From PNKC01 sp039917655 (lineage in GTDB: Bacteria; Chloroflexota; Dehalococcoidia; Tepidiformales; Tepidiformaceae), in the NCBI GenBank assembly GCA_039917655.1, contig JBDSJC010000161.1, forward strand, positions 1 to 12,069: DNA of 12,069 bases, written 5' to 3'. Each line of letters begins with the position of its first letter. Within the stretch, counting starts at the first letter, position 1. Below are positions 11,652 to 12,069 of this stretch, piece by piece. The notes beneath the pieces are model-generated. The model searched no databases, was not told where the DNA came from, and worked only from the letters and a program-made list of their open reading frames with translations. A program made the position numbers and the translations under genes.

Positions 11652-12069
11652 ATGCGGACAGCCGGTCAGCGTGATTCAGGGCCTCGGACTGATGTGTGGA
11701 CAGCCCGTGAGCGGGAGGTCCTTGATCTCATCGCGGCGGGACGTACGAACGGCGAGATCGCGGCGGCGCTCGGCATCTCCTTCTCCACGGCCAAATGGCA
11801 CGTCAGTGAACTGATTTCCAAGGCGGGCGTGGAGTCCCGTGAAGAGGTGGCGACCTACTGGAAACACGAGCGCCTTTGGACGGTCCGGACTGCCCGCGCT
11901 ACTCGCGCCCTGCTCTCGGCCACCATCGTCAAAGTGGCGGCGGCAACAGCGGTCCTTGGGGTCGGTGCGGGCGTGGCTGTGCTCTCGCTTCCCTCAGGAG
12001 ACCCCGGCGAGGCAACGACGGGCACGCCGCAAGCCACGATGACGCCGGCTTCGCCGCAACCGCCAAACC
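11652..12069 (+). CDS. LuxR-type HTH protein with membrane helix and Thr/Pro-rich tail, partial at the right edge
   Basis: The visible 139 residues run off the window. Residues 15-70 are a LuxR/GerE helix-turn-helix: TAREREVLDLIAAGRTNGEI, AAALGISFSTAKWHVSELIS, KAGVESREEVATYW. A basic stretch (73-87) is followed by a hydrophobic helix at ~92-113 (IVKVAAATAVLGVGAGVAVL). A Thr/Pro/Ala-rich region follows, like the tail of the ligase-like protein at 3362. The DNA-binding domain would be inside the cell and the tail outside, making a membrane-tethered regulator. There is no receiver domain. ATG 11652 is set by the -10 box and by the HTH beginning soon after. What follows the tail is outside the window. 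Confidence 0.85.
   Translation, partial: MRTAGQRDSGPRTDVWTAREREVLDLIAAGRTNGEIAAALGISFSTAKWHVSELISKAGVESREEVATYWKHERLWTVRTARATRALLSATIVKVAAATAVLGVGAGVAVLSLPSGDPGEATTGTPQATMTPASPQPPN

Noticed and set aside
11413..11814. Plus-strand ORF of 133 codons in the divergent gap
   Set aside because: It crosses the HTH coding region in another frame, has irregular composition and no ribosome binding site or family.
1..12069. tRNA, rRNA, insertion sequence or riboswitch
   Set aside because: No cloverleaf, rRNA stretch, transposase motif, terminal inverted repeats with target duplication, or recognised riboswitch core was seen by eye.

Overview
The window is about 12 kb of GC-rich bacterial DNA. Several traits together suggest a Chloroflexota bacterium, possibly Dehalococcoidia: high GC, many genes that start a few bases after a TAnnnT box with no ribosome binding site, cytoplasmic domains tethered by one membrane helix to a Thr/Pro-rich tail, and CoA-dependent catabolic enzymes. 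This placement is inference; no rRNA or other phylogenetic marker was compared.

Layout. 1-586: gene debris, with a possible minus-strand fragment at the left edge and the last ~85-95 codons of an aldo/keto reductase. 640-1908: a complete CaiB/BaiF (family III) CoA-transferase. 2075-3345: three small, hydrophilic, related ORFs of 64, 185 and 106 aa. They share a GEKE start, their leader DNA and, in two of them, Asp/Gly-rich and SNxxNxR motifs. 3362-5491: a 709-aa protein with an N-terminal domain resembling the glutamate-cysteine ligase / carboxylate-amine ligase fold, then a Pro-rich stretch, one membrane helix and a Thr/Pro-rich tail. It begins 16 nt after the third small ORF. 5583-7697: uvrB. 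7735-8321: a BrnT/BrnA-like toxin-antitoxin pair. 8373-8711: an unrecognised 112-aa protein. 8732-8966: a broken MmcQ/YjbR-like remnant. Minus strand 10232-9015: an acyl-CoA dehydrogenase. Minus strand 10525-10397: a 42-aa single-helix membrane protein followed by a strong terminator. Minus strand 11360-10659: a two-PAS protein with no output domain. Diverging from it, 11652 to the right edge: a LuxR-type HTH protein with a membrane helix and a Thr/Pro-rich tail, cut by the window end.

How the genes may work together. CoA-transferase and acyl-CoA dehydrogenase fit acyl-CoA catabolism but are far apart and not an operon. uvrB is nucleotide excision repair. The most novel-looking segment is 2075-5491: short paralogous peptides with a conserved N-terminus and repeated core-like motifs, ending in a putative peptide/amine ligase on a membrane anchor. 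It looks like a peptide-modification or surface-peptide system, but the function is inferred from layout and motif resemblance only. A second point of interest is the divergent pair of a PAS-only sensor and a membrane-tethered HTH regulator, with a dyad between them.
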